Shown one piece after another: positions 27,380 through 36,242 of a DNA stretch of 64,000 nt. Position 1 is the stretch's first letter. The number at the start of each line of letters is the position of its first letter. A program made the position numbers and the translations under genes. Origin of the DNA: HdN1 sp964473645 (GTDB taxonomy: Bacteria > Pseudomonadota > Gammaproteobacteria > Pseudomonadales > Ketobacteraceae); assembly GCA_964473645.1 (NCBI GenBank), contig CAYYPW010000016.1, positions 1 through 64,000 on the forward strand. The letters are read 5' to 3'. The notes beneath the pieces are model-generated. The model was not told where the DNA came from. It saw nothing but the letters and a program-made list of their open reading frames with translations, and did no database searches.

Positions 27380-29140
27380 TTAATGCAATGCCTGCTCGAC
27401 GAGAGCATCGGCGAGTTTTTGTTTGAGTTGAGTGCTGTCGATGATGCGGGATTTTAGATGGTCGCAGAGAAGCTTAAGTTCGCTCACCTTGTTAACAATT
27501 CGCTTCTGTTCTTTTACAGGAGGCAGTGCAATTACAATAGATCGCAACATTCCAAGAGAGACAAAAGGCTGCGCTCCACCGACAGCATTAAGTTGCAAGA
27601 TTCCAGCTAGCTCTTCCGTTTTTATTTTCATAAATAGAGGAAAAGTCATTTCTTTGTTGTAGTATTTGAAAAGCGCCACATTTTTAATTGCAAAGTGCGT
27701 TTTCACCTTAACCATTACTTGGTTCCCAATGTTGCCCCCTATCATTGAAAAAAGGATATCGTCTTCTTCGACGAGTGATCGCTTTGAAATTTCAAGATAA
27801 TCGGACTCGGAAATTCGCTTTGCTCCATTAAAATCGATTTCTCCATCTTGGAAGTCTTTGCTTGTTACCAGTGGATAGGTGTTATCTCCCTCTACGTATT
27901 TAGGAGAATCATGCGTGCCATCCCGTACATCAATTATGGTTTGCATTCTCGCCCACTCCCACCCCACCGGCAACGCGAACGGCTTTTCCTCATCCGAAAT
28001 CGGTGGCAGCGGCTTTTCTTTTTTGATCTTGCCCTCGGCGATCAATTTGGCTTTTTCAGCCTGAATGCGTTTGAGCAGTTCGCTGGCGGGTTCGTCGTTG
28101 GGGTCTTGGGGGACGAGTTTGCCCATGACGGCGAGTTGCAGCAGGGTTTGCTTGAGGGTGTCGATGCTGTGTTCGGTGGTGAACAGGGTGTCGAAGTGTT
28201 CGGCGATGCGTTGCCAGTTGGCGTTGAAATCGGCGGCGTCCTGCGACTGGGTGAGCGTGCCGAGCAGGTGGGTGACGAGTTTTTCGTGGGCGTCGGCGGC
28301 GTTGTTGTGCTGGGCTTCCAGTTGGTCGCAGAGGGCCATGAGTTCGTCGACTTTGGCGACGATGCGGTTTTGTTCGGCGAGGGGTGGGAGTGGAATCAAA
28401 ACCGATTCCAATATTTCAAGATTAATATTTTTTTGTGCTGTTGCCGGAGCAAATCGTAAAAGGCTTTCGCGAGCAGTTTTCATGAAATAGAGAAAGTACT
28501 CGGCGGTCTCTATAGGCTTGGTCGGTACAAAACCGACTACGCTATCTGGAAAGCACGCTTCAAAGCCTAATAACGCTGAGTCTGCAATATTCGCCGCGAT
28601 TGTTATGCAAAGCGTCCCCTTTGGCCACATCTTACTCTGGGCCAATCCAGCCCTGCTATACTTGGAGTGGTACTCTTTAATGTAGCTACCTGCTCTGGCA
28701 ACTTCGCCCGTTTGAACCAAAGGATATAATCCTGGATTAAACAAGTGTGGATCGTTCCTAGGGCGATGTTTTGACTTGCCTCGTCCAAATTCGCCAATAT
28801 CGGGAAATCTTACCCACTCCCATCCTTTTGGTAATTCAAAAGGCTGTATGTTGTCGCCAAATACTGGTGACGGCTTCGTTCTTTTTAATCTCCTGCTGGC
28901 TACCGATTTCGTCTTCTCTTCCTGAATCCGCTTCACCAGCACGCTCGCTGGCTCATCCTTTGGATCTTGCGGCACCAGCTTCCCCCGCACCGCCAGCTCC
29001 AGAATCAGCTCCCGCAATTTCTTCACGCCATACACAGTCTCGCCGTTACCCGAACTGCGCCCGCGTCCGGATTTTTTACCCGACTCGGCGGTTGTCCAGA
29101 TATCCAGGTGCTCTGTCAGCAAACCTTGCACGTCACTCAT
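27380..29140 (-). CDS. hsdS: Type I restriction enzyme specificity subunit HsdS
   Basis: Chooses the bipartite DNA target of the R-M-S complex. ATG 29140 has AGGA ~6 nt upstream; the GTG at 29143 is less likely. About 586 residues, longer than the usual ~400-460. It has two target-recognition domains, each preceded by a near-identical conserved segment: GKLVPQDPKDEPAS with LVKRIQ, and GKLVPQDPNDEPAS with LLKRIQ. Each domain ends with IPLPPLAEQNRIV or IALPPVKEQKRIV, followed by a spacer helix. Last gene of the operon, 136 bp after hsdM. Confidence 0.93.
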   Translation of the reverse strand: MSDVQGLLTEHLDIWTTAESGKKSGRGRSSGNGETVYGVKKLRELILELAVRGKLVPQDPKDEPASVLVKRIQEEKTKSVASRRLKRTKPSPVFGDNIQPFELPKGWEWVRFPDIGEFGRGKSKHRPRNDPHLFNPGLYPLVQTGEVARAGSYIKEYHSKYSRAGLAQSKMWPKGTLCITIAANIADSALLGFEACFPDSVVGFVPTKPIETAEYFLYFMKTARESLLRFAPATAQKNINLEILESVLIPLPPLAEQNRIVAKVDELMALCDQLEAQHNNAADAHEKLVTHLLGTLTQSQDAADFNANWQRIAEHFDTLFTTEHSIDTLKQTLLQLAVMGKLVPQDPNDEPASELLKRIQAEKAKLIAEGKIKKEKPLPPISDEEKPFALPVGWEWARMQTIIDVRDGTHDSPKYVEGDNTYPLVTSKDFQDGEIDFNGAKRISESDYLEISKRSLVEEDDILFSMIGGNIGNQVMVKVKTHFAIKNVALFKYYNKEMTFPLFMKIKTEELAGILQLNAVGGAQPFVSLGMLRSIVIALPPVKEQKRIVNKVSELKLLCDHLKSRIIDSTQLKQKLADALVEQALH

Positions 29141-29276
29141 CACTTATCCTTTTTGTGCACCATTCAGGCATGGCGCACTGCATCAATTCATCAAAAAGCC
29201 CAGTAAACCTCGTGTCGCACAGGTCGGGCGATAGTCCCGGAATAGCTTTCTATCGCTACCACAAAGAGCCGAGCAC

Positions 29277-30743
29277 TCACCCCCCGCCCAACGCCTCATC
29301 CAGTATCCCTTTCAACTGTGCCCGCAGCGTCGCCATCTCTGCCTGCACCTGCTGATACTGCGCCAGCAGTGCCTCGGGGTCGTGGCTCTCCTGCTCACCC
29401 ACATGCGGGTTTTTGCAATCGAGGTTGTAATTGCGGGCCTGAATGTCTTGCAGACTCACTTTCCAGGCATATTCATTCTCTTCGCGCTTTTTAAAGCCGC
29501 TTTTCTCGGTGCCCCACCACTGCTCCAGCGTGGCGAATTCTTCGACGCGCATGGGCTTGGTCTTGTTGTAGGCCTTCACGCCCGGCGGCAAGGTGTGCTC
29601 ATAAAACCAGATATGTTTGGTCGGCGTGCCCTTGGTGAAAAACAGCAAATTGGTCTTGATGCCGGTATACGGCGCAAACACGCTATTGGGCAGGCGTACA
29701 ATGGTGTGGAGGTTGCAGTCTTGCAGCAGTTTCTCTTTGATGCGGGTTTTAATGCCTTCGCCAAACAGAAAGCCATCGGGTAACACCACGGCTGCACGGC
29801 CACCGGGCTTGAGCAGTTGCATGATCAGCACCAAAAACAAATCCGCTGTTTCACGGGTGCGGAACGCCGCGGGGAAGTTGGTTTCGATGCCGTCCTCCTC
29901 CATGCCACCAAAGGGCGGGTTGGTGACGACGACATTCACGCGTTCACCCGGCCCCCAGCTGATCAGTGGGCGCGACAGGCTGTTGTCGTGTTTGATATTG
30001 CTGGGCACGTCGATGCCGTGCAGGATCATGTTGGTGGTGCAGAGCAGGTGCGGCAGCGGCTTTTTCTCGATACCGAAAATACCGCTTTGCAGTTGTTGCT
30101 CATCGTCGACGGTTTTTACGTCTTTTTTGCGCACATGCTCGATGGCGCAGGTGAGAAAGCCGCCGGTGCCGCAGGCCGGGTCCATGATTTTTTCGCCCAG
30201 GCGCGGGTTGACCATGCGCACCATGAATTCGGTTACGGCACGGGGCGTATAAAATTCCCCGGCGTTGCCTGCGGCCTGTAAATCCCGCAGCAATTGCTCG
30301 TACATGTCGCCAAACAAATGCCGCTCTTTGGCTTTGTTGAAATGCACGCCTTCTTCGATCTTGTTGATCACCTGGCGTATCAACTGGCCCGACTTCATGT
30401 AGTTGTACGCGTCCTGAAAGACATTGCGTATCACATAAGCACGCTGGTCGCCGCCCTTGGCCGGCAGCTCCTGCAATTTGGGAAAGAGCGTGTTGTCGAT
30501 AAAATTCTTGAGCTCGGAGCCGGTCATGCCCTCGGGGTCGGCCGCCCAGTTGCGCCAGCGCAGGTATTTGGGCAGTGGCGATTTGTAGTCGTCGTCGAGC
30601 AGTTCCCATTCGCTTTCGCGTTCATCAAAGATTTTCAAAAACAGTATCCAGACGAGCTGGCTGAGGCGCTGGGCGTCGCCGTCGACGCCGACGTCCTTGC
30701 GCATGATGTCCTGAATTGATTTGATGGTGGTGGTGATGCTCAT
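29277..30743 (-). CDS. hsdM: Type I restriction modification methylase HsdM
   Basis: N6-adenine methyltransferase subunit. The N-terminal helical HsdM domain (~8-145) is followed by the catalytic domain: TPRAV (166), SAM-binding DPACGTGGF (188-196) and catalytic NPPFGG (275-280). 488 residues is normal. It starts 18 bp after the fic gene and precedes hsdS. Confidence 0.95.
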   Translation of the reverse strand: MSITTTIKSIQDIMRKDVGVDGDAQRLSQLVWILFLKIFDERESEWELLDDDYKSPLPKYLRWRNWAADPEGMTGSELKNFIDNTLFPKLQELPAKGGDQRAYVIRNVFQDAYNYMKSGQLIRQVINKIEEGVHFNKAKERHLFGDMYEQLLRDLQAAGNAGEFYTPRAVTEFMVRMVNPRLGEKIMDPACGTGGFLTCAIEHVRKKDVKTVDDEQQLQSGIFGIEKKPLPHLLCTTNMILHGIDVPSNIKHDNSLSRPLISWGPGERVNVVVTNPPFGGMEEDGIETNFPAAFRTRETADLFLVLIMQLLKPGGRAAVVLPDGFLFGEGIKTRIKEKLLQDCNLHTIVRLPNSVFAPYTGIKTNLLFFTKGTPTKHIWFYEHTLPPGVKAYNKTKPMRVEEFATLEQWWGTEKSGFKKREENEYAWKVSLQDIQARNYNLDCKNPHVGEQESHDPEALLAQYQQVQAEMATLRAQLKGILDEALGGG

Positions 30744-30761
30744 ACTGCGGGTATTCCTTGA

Positions 30762-31808
30762 TCATTTATTCTTGCTGTTTTCAACCCAGCGTCGGCCTGC
30801 CTCAGCCAACCGATAGCGCTGCTGCGGGCTATTCGGGCTGTCAGGATCGGTCATGACGACCCACCCCTTGGCCATGGCGGGTACCAGATAATTCTTGCGG
30901 AACGTGGGTTTGTGCTTGAGCCCCAGGGCTTGCATCAGTGCTTCGCTGGTAAGCCCCTTATTTGGCTTGCCTTTTGCTTGCGCCAAGCTGCGCAGTAGGC
31001 GTTCTACTTGATCGCTTACTGAGTCGCTTACTGGGTCGCTGCTTGCGTCATGATGCAGGGTCAGCAACGCGGTATGCAAGGCTTGCAGCATGAACTCGAG
31101 AAACGGCGTCGCATCGCTGGCGCGGTCACTTTGGGCAAGCGCCTCGTAATAGTGATCTTGCTGTTGGTGTATCACAGTCTCCACCGGCACGTAGCTCATG
31201 ACGGGTCGCCAGCGCGAGAGAATGAGGGTCTGCCACAGACGACCCATGCGGCCATTACCGTCGCTGAAGGGGTGAATGAACTCGAACTCGTAATGAAATA
31301 CGCAACTTGCCACCAGGGGGTGGGCATCGGTGTGTTGTAGCCAATGCAGCAACGATGTCATGAGTCGGTGCAGCTGACTGGCGGGCGGCGCCATGTGCAC
31401 CAGCTGCTGTTCGCGGTAAATACCCACGCCACCACTGCGTAAAGCGCCAGCGTCGTCGATGAGCCCGTGCATGAGCAGGCGATGCGCGTGCAGCAAATCA
31501 TCGAGGCTGCAGGGATCGTAACGCTCCAACTCATCGTACGTTGCAAAGGCGTTGCGCACCTCCTGGATTTCACGCGGCAGGCCCAGCACGCGCTTACCTT
31601 CGAGCACTGCGGTGACTTGTTCGACTGAGAGCGTGTTGTGCTCGATCGCCAACGAGGCCTGTATGGTGCGAATGCGATTGCCGCGCCGCAGGGTGGGCGT
31701 TAATGGCGATCTTGCCGCAGCCGACCACTGCCCCAGCAATTCGCTGATTGCGGCAACGGCGTTGATCACGCGATCCGTAATCTGAAACGGTGGCTGGTAA
31801 TCAGGCAT
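30762..31808 (-). CDS. Fic family protein inside the restriction operon
   Basis: 348 residues. Fic motif HPFSDGNGR at 179-187 (catalytic His179). An N-terminal inhibitory-type motif, SLAIEHN (Ser52, Glu56), has His where Gly or Asn usually follows the Glu, so inhibition may differ. The C-terminal region (SEALMQALGLKHKPTFRKNYL) looks like a winged helix. It begins 3 bp after the hsdR stop and ends 18 bp before hsdM, so it is co-transcribed. Accessory genes, Fic among them, occur within type I operons; its role here is inferred to be regulatory or toxic, not shown. Confidence 0.88.
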   Translation of the reverse strand: MPDYQPPFQITDRVINAVAAISELLGQWSAAARSPLTPTLRRGNRIRTIQASLAIEHNTLSVEQVTAVLEGKRVLGLPREIQEVRNAFATYDELERYDPCSLDDLLHAHRLLMHGLIDDAGALRSGGVGIYREQQLVHMAPPASQLHRLMTSLLHWLQHTDAHPLVASCVFHYEFEFIHPFSDGNGRMGRLWQTLILSRWRPVMSYVPVETVIHQQQDHYYEALAQSDRASDATPFLEFMLQALHTALLTLHHDASSDPVSDSVSDQVERLLRSLAQAKGKPNKGLTSEALMQALGLKHKPTFRKNYLVPAMAKGWVVMTDPDSPNSPQQRYRLAEAGRRWVENSKNK

Positions 31809-31811
31809 GTA

Positions 31812-34208
31812 TCAACGCTGACCTTCTGAAGGCTGATAGAGTTGCTGTTCCAATTCGCTGACGGCTTTCAGGTAGCCGGGCTTGCCGCCAAATGCTGATA
31901 CCAGCTCCGGGGCCGAGCCCATGCTTTTGAACGGGTCGAGCGTGAGGATTTTGATATCTTCGATCGGCTCCACGCCTACGTCTTCGTATTTGCTGAGCAG
32001 GGCTTCGAGCACTTGCCGGGCTTGTTCGCCGTATTTGGCAAAGTAGTTGCGTTTTTTAACGTTGTTGGCGCGTTCGCGACGGGTGAGCGGCGGTTGGTCG
32101 AAAGCGACGTGGCAAATGAGATCAAAGGGGTCGAGGTCTTTGCCGACTTCTTCAGCCAGGGGTTCGAGCAAGACGCCGTGTTGTTCGAGTTCCTTGATAA
32201 CGGCTGCTTTGCGCTGCTCGCTGTTCCAGCGTTTCAAAAACGCATCGACGCTGGTGTAATCCTTGCGTACGGTGCGGCGGGTGTAGTCTTTTAAAGATTC
32301 GGTGATGAGCTTTCCATCGGGGCCGTAATACTGCACACGCTCGGCGATCACATACACCGGCACGTTGTCGATGACGTATTTCACCCGGCCACGGCCCTTG
32401 GTGTCACCGTTATCGTCTCCCGCTTCGCCAAAATCGTCGTCATCTACGCGTCCATCAGCGCCATCTATGGGGTCGAAAGCGCCGTCCGGGTCGACCAGAT
32501 CGTCAGGCGGTACCGGTGACTGCTTGTCGTCGGGGTTGAAAATCACTACCGGTTCGCCATCAAACGCGGGATCGGCAAAAAGCTCGGTGGCTTTCTTGAA
32601 ATCCATGATGGTGAACCAGTATTTGCCGAAATCTTCATTGATACGCGTACCGCGCCCGATGATCTGTTTGAACTCGGTCATCGACTTGATGTGCTGGTCG
32701 AGCACAACGAGTTTGCAGGTTTGCGCATCGACGCCGGTGGTCATGAGTTTTGATGTGGTGGCAATGACCGGGTAGCGCTCTTCGGGGTTGATGAAGTTGT
32801 CGAGCTCGGCCTTGCCCTCGTTGTCATCGCCGGTGATGCGCATGACGTATTTGCGGCTTTCTTTCACCCGCTCGGGATTGAGGTTGACCAGCGCCTGGCG
32901 CATGCGTTCGGCGTGATCAATATCGTCGCAAAATACAATAGTTTTGGCGTAAGGGTCGGTGGCCTGCAGAAACTCCGTTATTTTTTTGGCTACCAGCTCG
33001 GTGCGCTTTTCGAGCACCAGTGTGCGATCCATGTCGCTTTGGTTATAGATGCGATCTTCGATCAGATTACCGTGCTTGTCAGTCTGGCCTTTTTTTGGGC
33101 GCCAGCCTTGCAGGTCTTTGTCGATATCAATGCGCACAACTTTGTACGGAGCGAGAAAGCCATCTTCGATGCCTTGCTTGAGGGAGTAGCTGTACACGGG
33201 CTCGCCGAAGTAATGAATGCTCGAAACATCCTTGGTTTCTTTGGGGGTTGCGGTCAACCCGACATGGGTGGCTGCTGAGAAATAATCGAGAATGTCACGC
33301 CAGGCGGAATCCTCTGCCGCGCTGCCACGGTGGCACTCGTCGATAACCACTAGATCAAAAAAATCGGGGGAAAACTGTTTGTAGATGTTTTTCTCTTCTT
33401 CGTTGCCGCTCACGGCTTGGTAGAGCGACAGGTAGATCTCGTAGCTTTTGTCGATCTGGCGCTTGCTGATTTTGGTCATGGCCGGGCCAAACGGCTTGAA
33501 GTCGTTGGTTTTGGTCTGATCCACGAGGATGTTGCGGTCGGCCAGAAACAGGATGCGTTTTTTGATGCCAGCCTTCCATAACCGCCAGATGATCTGGAAG
33601 GCGGTGTAGGTTTTGCCAGTACCGGTTGCCATCACCAGCAGAATGCGATTTTGACCACGTGCTACCGCCTCGACGGTGCGGTTGATCGCGTTGGCCTGGT
33701 AGTAACGGGGAGCGCGACCCGAGCCGTCATCGTAGTATGGCATCTCGACCGTTTCACGCGCTTGCTGTGTGGCCAGGCCTTTGTGCGCGCAATACCACGC
33801 CCACAGTTGTTGGGGGCCAGGAAAGGCATCAAGCCCGATCTGCTGCTCGACCTTGCCTGATTGGCCGGTCGCATCGTGCATCAGAAAAGCATCGCCGTTG
33901 GAACTGAACACGAACGGCACGCCCAACGCTTCGGCGTAGCCGAGGGCTTGCTGCATACCAGCACCGACACTGTGGCTGTTGTCTTTAGCCTCAATGACGG
34001 CGATGGGGATGTTGGGTTTGTAATAGAGGACATAGTCGGCGCGCTTTTGCTCGCCTCGCGTGTGGATCTTGCCGCGAACGATGATGCGGCCTTTCGTGAA
34101 TGTGACCTCTTCACGGATCTGGGTGTGAAGATCCCAGCCGGCAGCAGTGACAGCGGGCGTTATGAACTTGGAGCAGATATCCCGTTCGCTGAAGTGCTTC
34201 TTATCCAT
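31812..34208 (-). CDS. hsdR: Type I restriction endonuclease subunit HsdR
   Basis: Motor and nuclease of the restriction complex. ATG 34208 (MDKKHFSERDI) is chosen over an in-frame GTG at 34253, because the extra residues look unrelated. The N-terminal PD-(D/E)xK nuclease has Asp58 and IEAKD (Glu73, Lys75). The superfamily 2 helicase has ATGTGKT (194-200) and DECH (290-293), with IGRGTRINED for motif VI. 798 residues is at the short end of the family. An acidic Asp/Gly-rich stretch lies near 580-620. First gene of the hsdR-fic-hsdM-hsdS operon. Confidence 0.94.
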   Translation of the reverse strand: MDKKHFSERDICSKFITPAVTAAGWDLHTQIREEVTFTKGRIIVRGKIHTRGEQKRADYVLYYKPNIPIAVIEAKDNSHSVGAGMQQALGYAEALGVPFVFSSNGDAFLMHDATGQSGKVEQQIGLDAFPGPQQLWAWYCAHKGLATQQARETVEMPYYDDGSGRAPRYYQANAINRTVEAVARGQNRILLVMATGTGKTYTAFQIIWRLWKAGIKKRILFLADRNILVDQTKTNDFKPFGPAMTKISKRQIDKSYEIYLSLYQAVSGNEEEKNIYKQFSPDFFDLVVIDECHRGSAAEDSAWRDILDYFSAATHVGLTATPKETKDVSSIHYFGEPVYSYSLKQGIEDGFLAPYKVVRIDIDKDLQGWRPKKGQTDKHGNLIEDRIYNQSDMDRTLVLEKRTELVAKKITEFLQATDPYAKTIVFCDDIDHAERMRQALVNLNPERVKESRKYVMRITGDDNEGKAELDNFINPEERYPVIATTSKLMTTGVDAQTCKLVVLDQHIKSMTEFKQIIGRGTRINEDFGKYWFTIMDFKKATELFADPAFDGEPVVIFNPDDKQSPVPPDDLVDPDGAFDPIDGADGRVDDDDFGEAGDDNGDTKGRGRVKYVIDNVPVYVIAERVQYYGPDGKLITESLKDYTRRTVRKDYTSVDAFLKRWNSEQRKAAVIKELEQHGVLLEPLAEEVGKDLDPFDLICHVAFDQPPLTRRERANNVKKRNYFAKYGEQARQVLEALLSKYEDVGVEPIEDIKILTLDPFKSMGSAPELVSAFGGKPGYLKAVSELEQQLYQPSEGQR

Positions 34209-34285
34209 GGTTTTCGCGGCCAGAGCAAGCGTTGGGCAGGGGGCTCCCTGCACGTTTAGCAGATAATATCAGCATTGCTTGAGGG

Positions 34286-34487
34286 TTAGTTGATCGGGAT
34301 TTGCCTACAAGCTGCGGTTCTTTTCGTCTGCCCAATCTTGTGCGCAGGTAGGTCTTTTCGCTCCCGCCAGCGGTAGACGCTGCCTTTTACGACGCCCGGA
34401 TTCTTAGCGACTACGTTCGCGGTGACCCAGGGTTCAGCGTTTATGGTTTGGTGCTCGGATTGAGGCTCTAAAATAGTCTTAAACCGT
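34286..34487 (-). pseudogene. Fragment of a small HTH (excisionase/AlpA-type) gene
   Basis: The reverse strand is open from 34487 to a TAA at 34286 and reads through PWVTANVVAKNPGVVKGSVYRWRE, shown here only as two motifs: a helix-turn-helix-like VVAKNPGVVKGSVYRW and a following basic RERKDLPAHK. No ATG, GTG or TTG is available before this part, so it is probably the broken end of a regulator or excisionase of the older island. The rest of the 34209-34702 gap shows no gene. Confidence 0.35.
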
Positions 34488-34702
34488 CAACAGTCTAACA
34501 GCACGCTGGGGTTTGGTGGCCATTGGTAGCACCAGGGTTTGCCACTGCATTTTAACCTCATGCAGAGGGGCAATTAAGTTACTTTAAAGTATGCTCAAAA
34601 ACCAAAAGTGCCAATGAAAAAGTTATGCAGCGGTAGATTTTTTGTTTGGTGGCGTGGTGGTGGCGCAGAATTTTGAGGCGAGTTGCGATTAACGCTAAGT
34701 CT

Positions 34703-34760
34703 TTGATTTAACTGGTGCCGGAGATAGGAATCGAACCTACGACCTTCGCATTACGAATGC
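34703..34760. repeat. Left attachment site of element A (58-bp direct repeat)
   Basis: Identical over 58 bp to 41601-41658, which is the 3' half of the intact tRNA-Thr gene plus 10 bp beyond CCA. After 34760 the tRNA match stops. The int gene follows ~190 bp later. It is an attL-type copy, not a functional tRNA gene. Confidence 0.92.
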
Positions 34761-34897
34761 AGAAACCTTACATTTACCCCTTCTTACTGTTGCTTACTGA
34801 AAATTTCCTTCCTTTACTTTTTCCAGCATCCATGCGAGCTTACCAGTTACTTTGCAGTGCGAAGGTCATGCCTTCCTTTACCCTTTCTAACCTCCGC

Positions 34898-34919
34898 CTG
34901 CTTATTCTGTGCTTATTCT
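34898..34919 (+). repeat. 22-bp repeat, copy 1 (candidate integrase arm site)
   Basis: Contains two tandem TGCTTATTCT units and is repeated exactly at 41544-41565, near the other end of element A in the same orientation. The in-frame GTG at 34909 lies inside it, which argues against that codon as the integrase start. Confidence 0.7.
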
Positions 34920-34953
34920 AAATGGGGCGCTAAGCCGCGCCGTTGGCAGGTTT

Positions 34954-36231
34954 ATGGCAAACATATCCAAGCGTGAAGTCGATAAATGCTTACCGAAGGA
35001 GGCCCTTTATTTTGTCTGGGATGATGAAATCAAAGGTTTTTGCCTGTTGGTATATCCAAATGGTGCCAAGTCCTATGCCTTCCAGTATCGAACACCTGAA
35101 GGTAAGACACGGCGTTTCACCATTGGGAAGCACGGTAAGTACACCCCGGATCAGGCGCGGGACAAAGCAAAAACGCTGGCGGCGGAAATCATCACTGGCG
35201 TTAACCTCGACCCAGTAGGACACAAGCAAGATAGGCGTGACGCGCTCACGCTGGGGGAGCTGCTGGACAAATATCGTGAGTCAGCCAAGTTTGCCGAGAA
35301 AGCGGCGAGTACTCAGGTATCGGATAAGGGCAGGCTAAATGGTCATTTAAAGCCACTGATCGGTCGTGTAATTGCTGACCAGCTTCGGCCCGAACAAGTC
35401 CGGAGGGCATTTGCCGACATTCGTGACGGTAAGACTGCAAGAGATACCAAGACTGGCTTTCGTGGTCGGTCAATCGTTAGGGGTGGGGAGGGCGCGGCGC
35501 GCATGTCTATCCGCCTTCTTCGGTCAGCGCTTAGCTGGGCAATAAAGGAAGGTTACCTCACCAGTAACCCGGCAATGGGTGTGGAAATTGGAAACGACGA
35601 AAGCCGTGACACCATTTTGGAGAGCGTTGACCAGTATAGAGCCCTATTCGATACCCTGGACAAGATGCAGCGTGAGTTGCGATTGCGTCCCCAAGTGGCG
35701 GACGCCGTTCGTGTACTTGCCCTCACCGGAGCCCGGCGTGGTGAAGTGTCGAATTTGCGCTGGTCTCATGTCGATTTAAAACGTGGGGTAATTGTCCTGC
35801 CGCGTACCAGCCATAAGACTGGCCGCAAAACGGGCAAACCCCGAGAAATAGCTTTACCTGCCGCAGCGCAAGCCATCATTGCGCGCATTCCGACGGGCCA
35901 ACCAGACGATTACGTTTTCCAACCGGCGTCTGGGGTGGGGCCTATTGATCTATCGAAACCTTGGCGGGCAATCCGAAAAGAGGCGGGGTTACCTGCTGAT
36001 ATTGGGTTGCATGGCCTCCGGCACTCGCTTGCTTCAATGATGGCAGTTCAAGGTGCCCAAGCTGCGGAGTTAATGGCAACGCTCGGGCATCGTCAATTAA
36101 GCACGACTGCGCGTTATCTCCATTTTGCACAGGATGCCAAGGTTGCATTGGTGGAGCGCCATACGGCTGGAATATCAGCAGCGTTAGAGGGTCGGCCTGC
36201 AAATCCTGTTTTGCCGTTGAAAAAGCAGTAG
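34954..36231 (+). CDS. int: Tyrosine recombinase / integrase
   Basis: Catalyses site-specific integration and excision at tRNA-Thr. ATG 34954 gives MANISKREVDK and 425 residues; a longer frame starts with GTG inside the 22-bp repeat. The N-terminal DUF4102-type arm-binding domain (1-90) is followed by a core-binding domain (~100-200) and a catalytic domain. The catalytic residues are Arg261 in TGARRGE, Lys288, His353 and Arg356 in HGLRH, His379 in GHR and Tyr388. All are intact. It is adjacent to the left attachment repeat. Confidence 0.94.
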   Translation: MANISKREVDKCLPKEALYFVWDDEIKGFCLLVYPNGAKSYAFQYRTPEGKTRRFTIGKHGKYTPDQARDKAKTLAAEIITGVNLDPVGHKQDRRDALTLGELLDKYRESAKFAEKAASTQVSDKGRLNGHLKPLIGRVIADQLRPEQVRRAFADIRDGKTARDTKTGFRGRSIVRGGEGAARMSIRLLRSALSWAIKEGYLTSNPAMGVEIGNDESRDTILESVDQYRALFDTLDKMQRELRLRPQVADAVRVLALTGARRGEVSNLRWSHVDLKRGVIVLPRTSHKTGRKTGKPREIALPAAAQAIIARIPTGQPDDYVFQPASGVGPIDLSKPWRAIRKEAGLPADIGLHGLRHSLASMMAVQGAQAAELMATLGHRQLSTTARYLHFAQDAKVALVERHTAGISAALEGRPANPVLPLKKQ

Positions 36232-36242
36232 GTTTTGACCGT

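Larger units (their letters stand above)
20158..34702. mobile_element. Defence-type island at tRNA-Thr (integrase lost)
   Basis: About 14.5 kb between the decayed tRNA-Thr 3' copy (20158) and the next copy (34703). Contents: Fic, nuclease-RecQ-UvrD helicase, hsdR-fic-hsdM-hsdS and an HTH gene fragment. There is no integrase of its own, so it is either an old element that lost it or the outer part of a composite that grew by repeated insertion. The boundary on the left is an inference from 20 nt. Confidence 0.55.

Noticed and set aside
27380..29140. Two separate hsdS genes
   Set aside because: The repeated segments belong to one uninterrupted frame with the normal two recognition domains.
34703..34760. 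A second tRNA-Thr gene
   Set aside because: Only the 3' half is present; it is an attachment-site duplicate.
34909..34953. GTG start of the integrase at 34909
   Set aside because: The codon lies inside a repeat copied at the other end of the element, and family similarity begins at ATG 34954.
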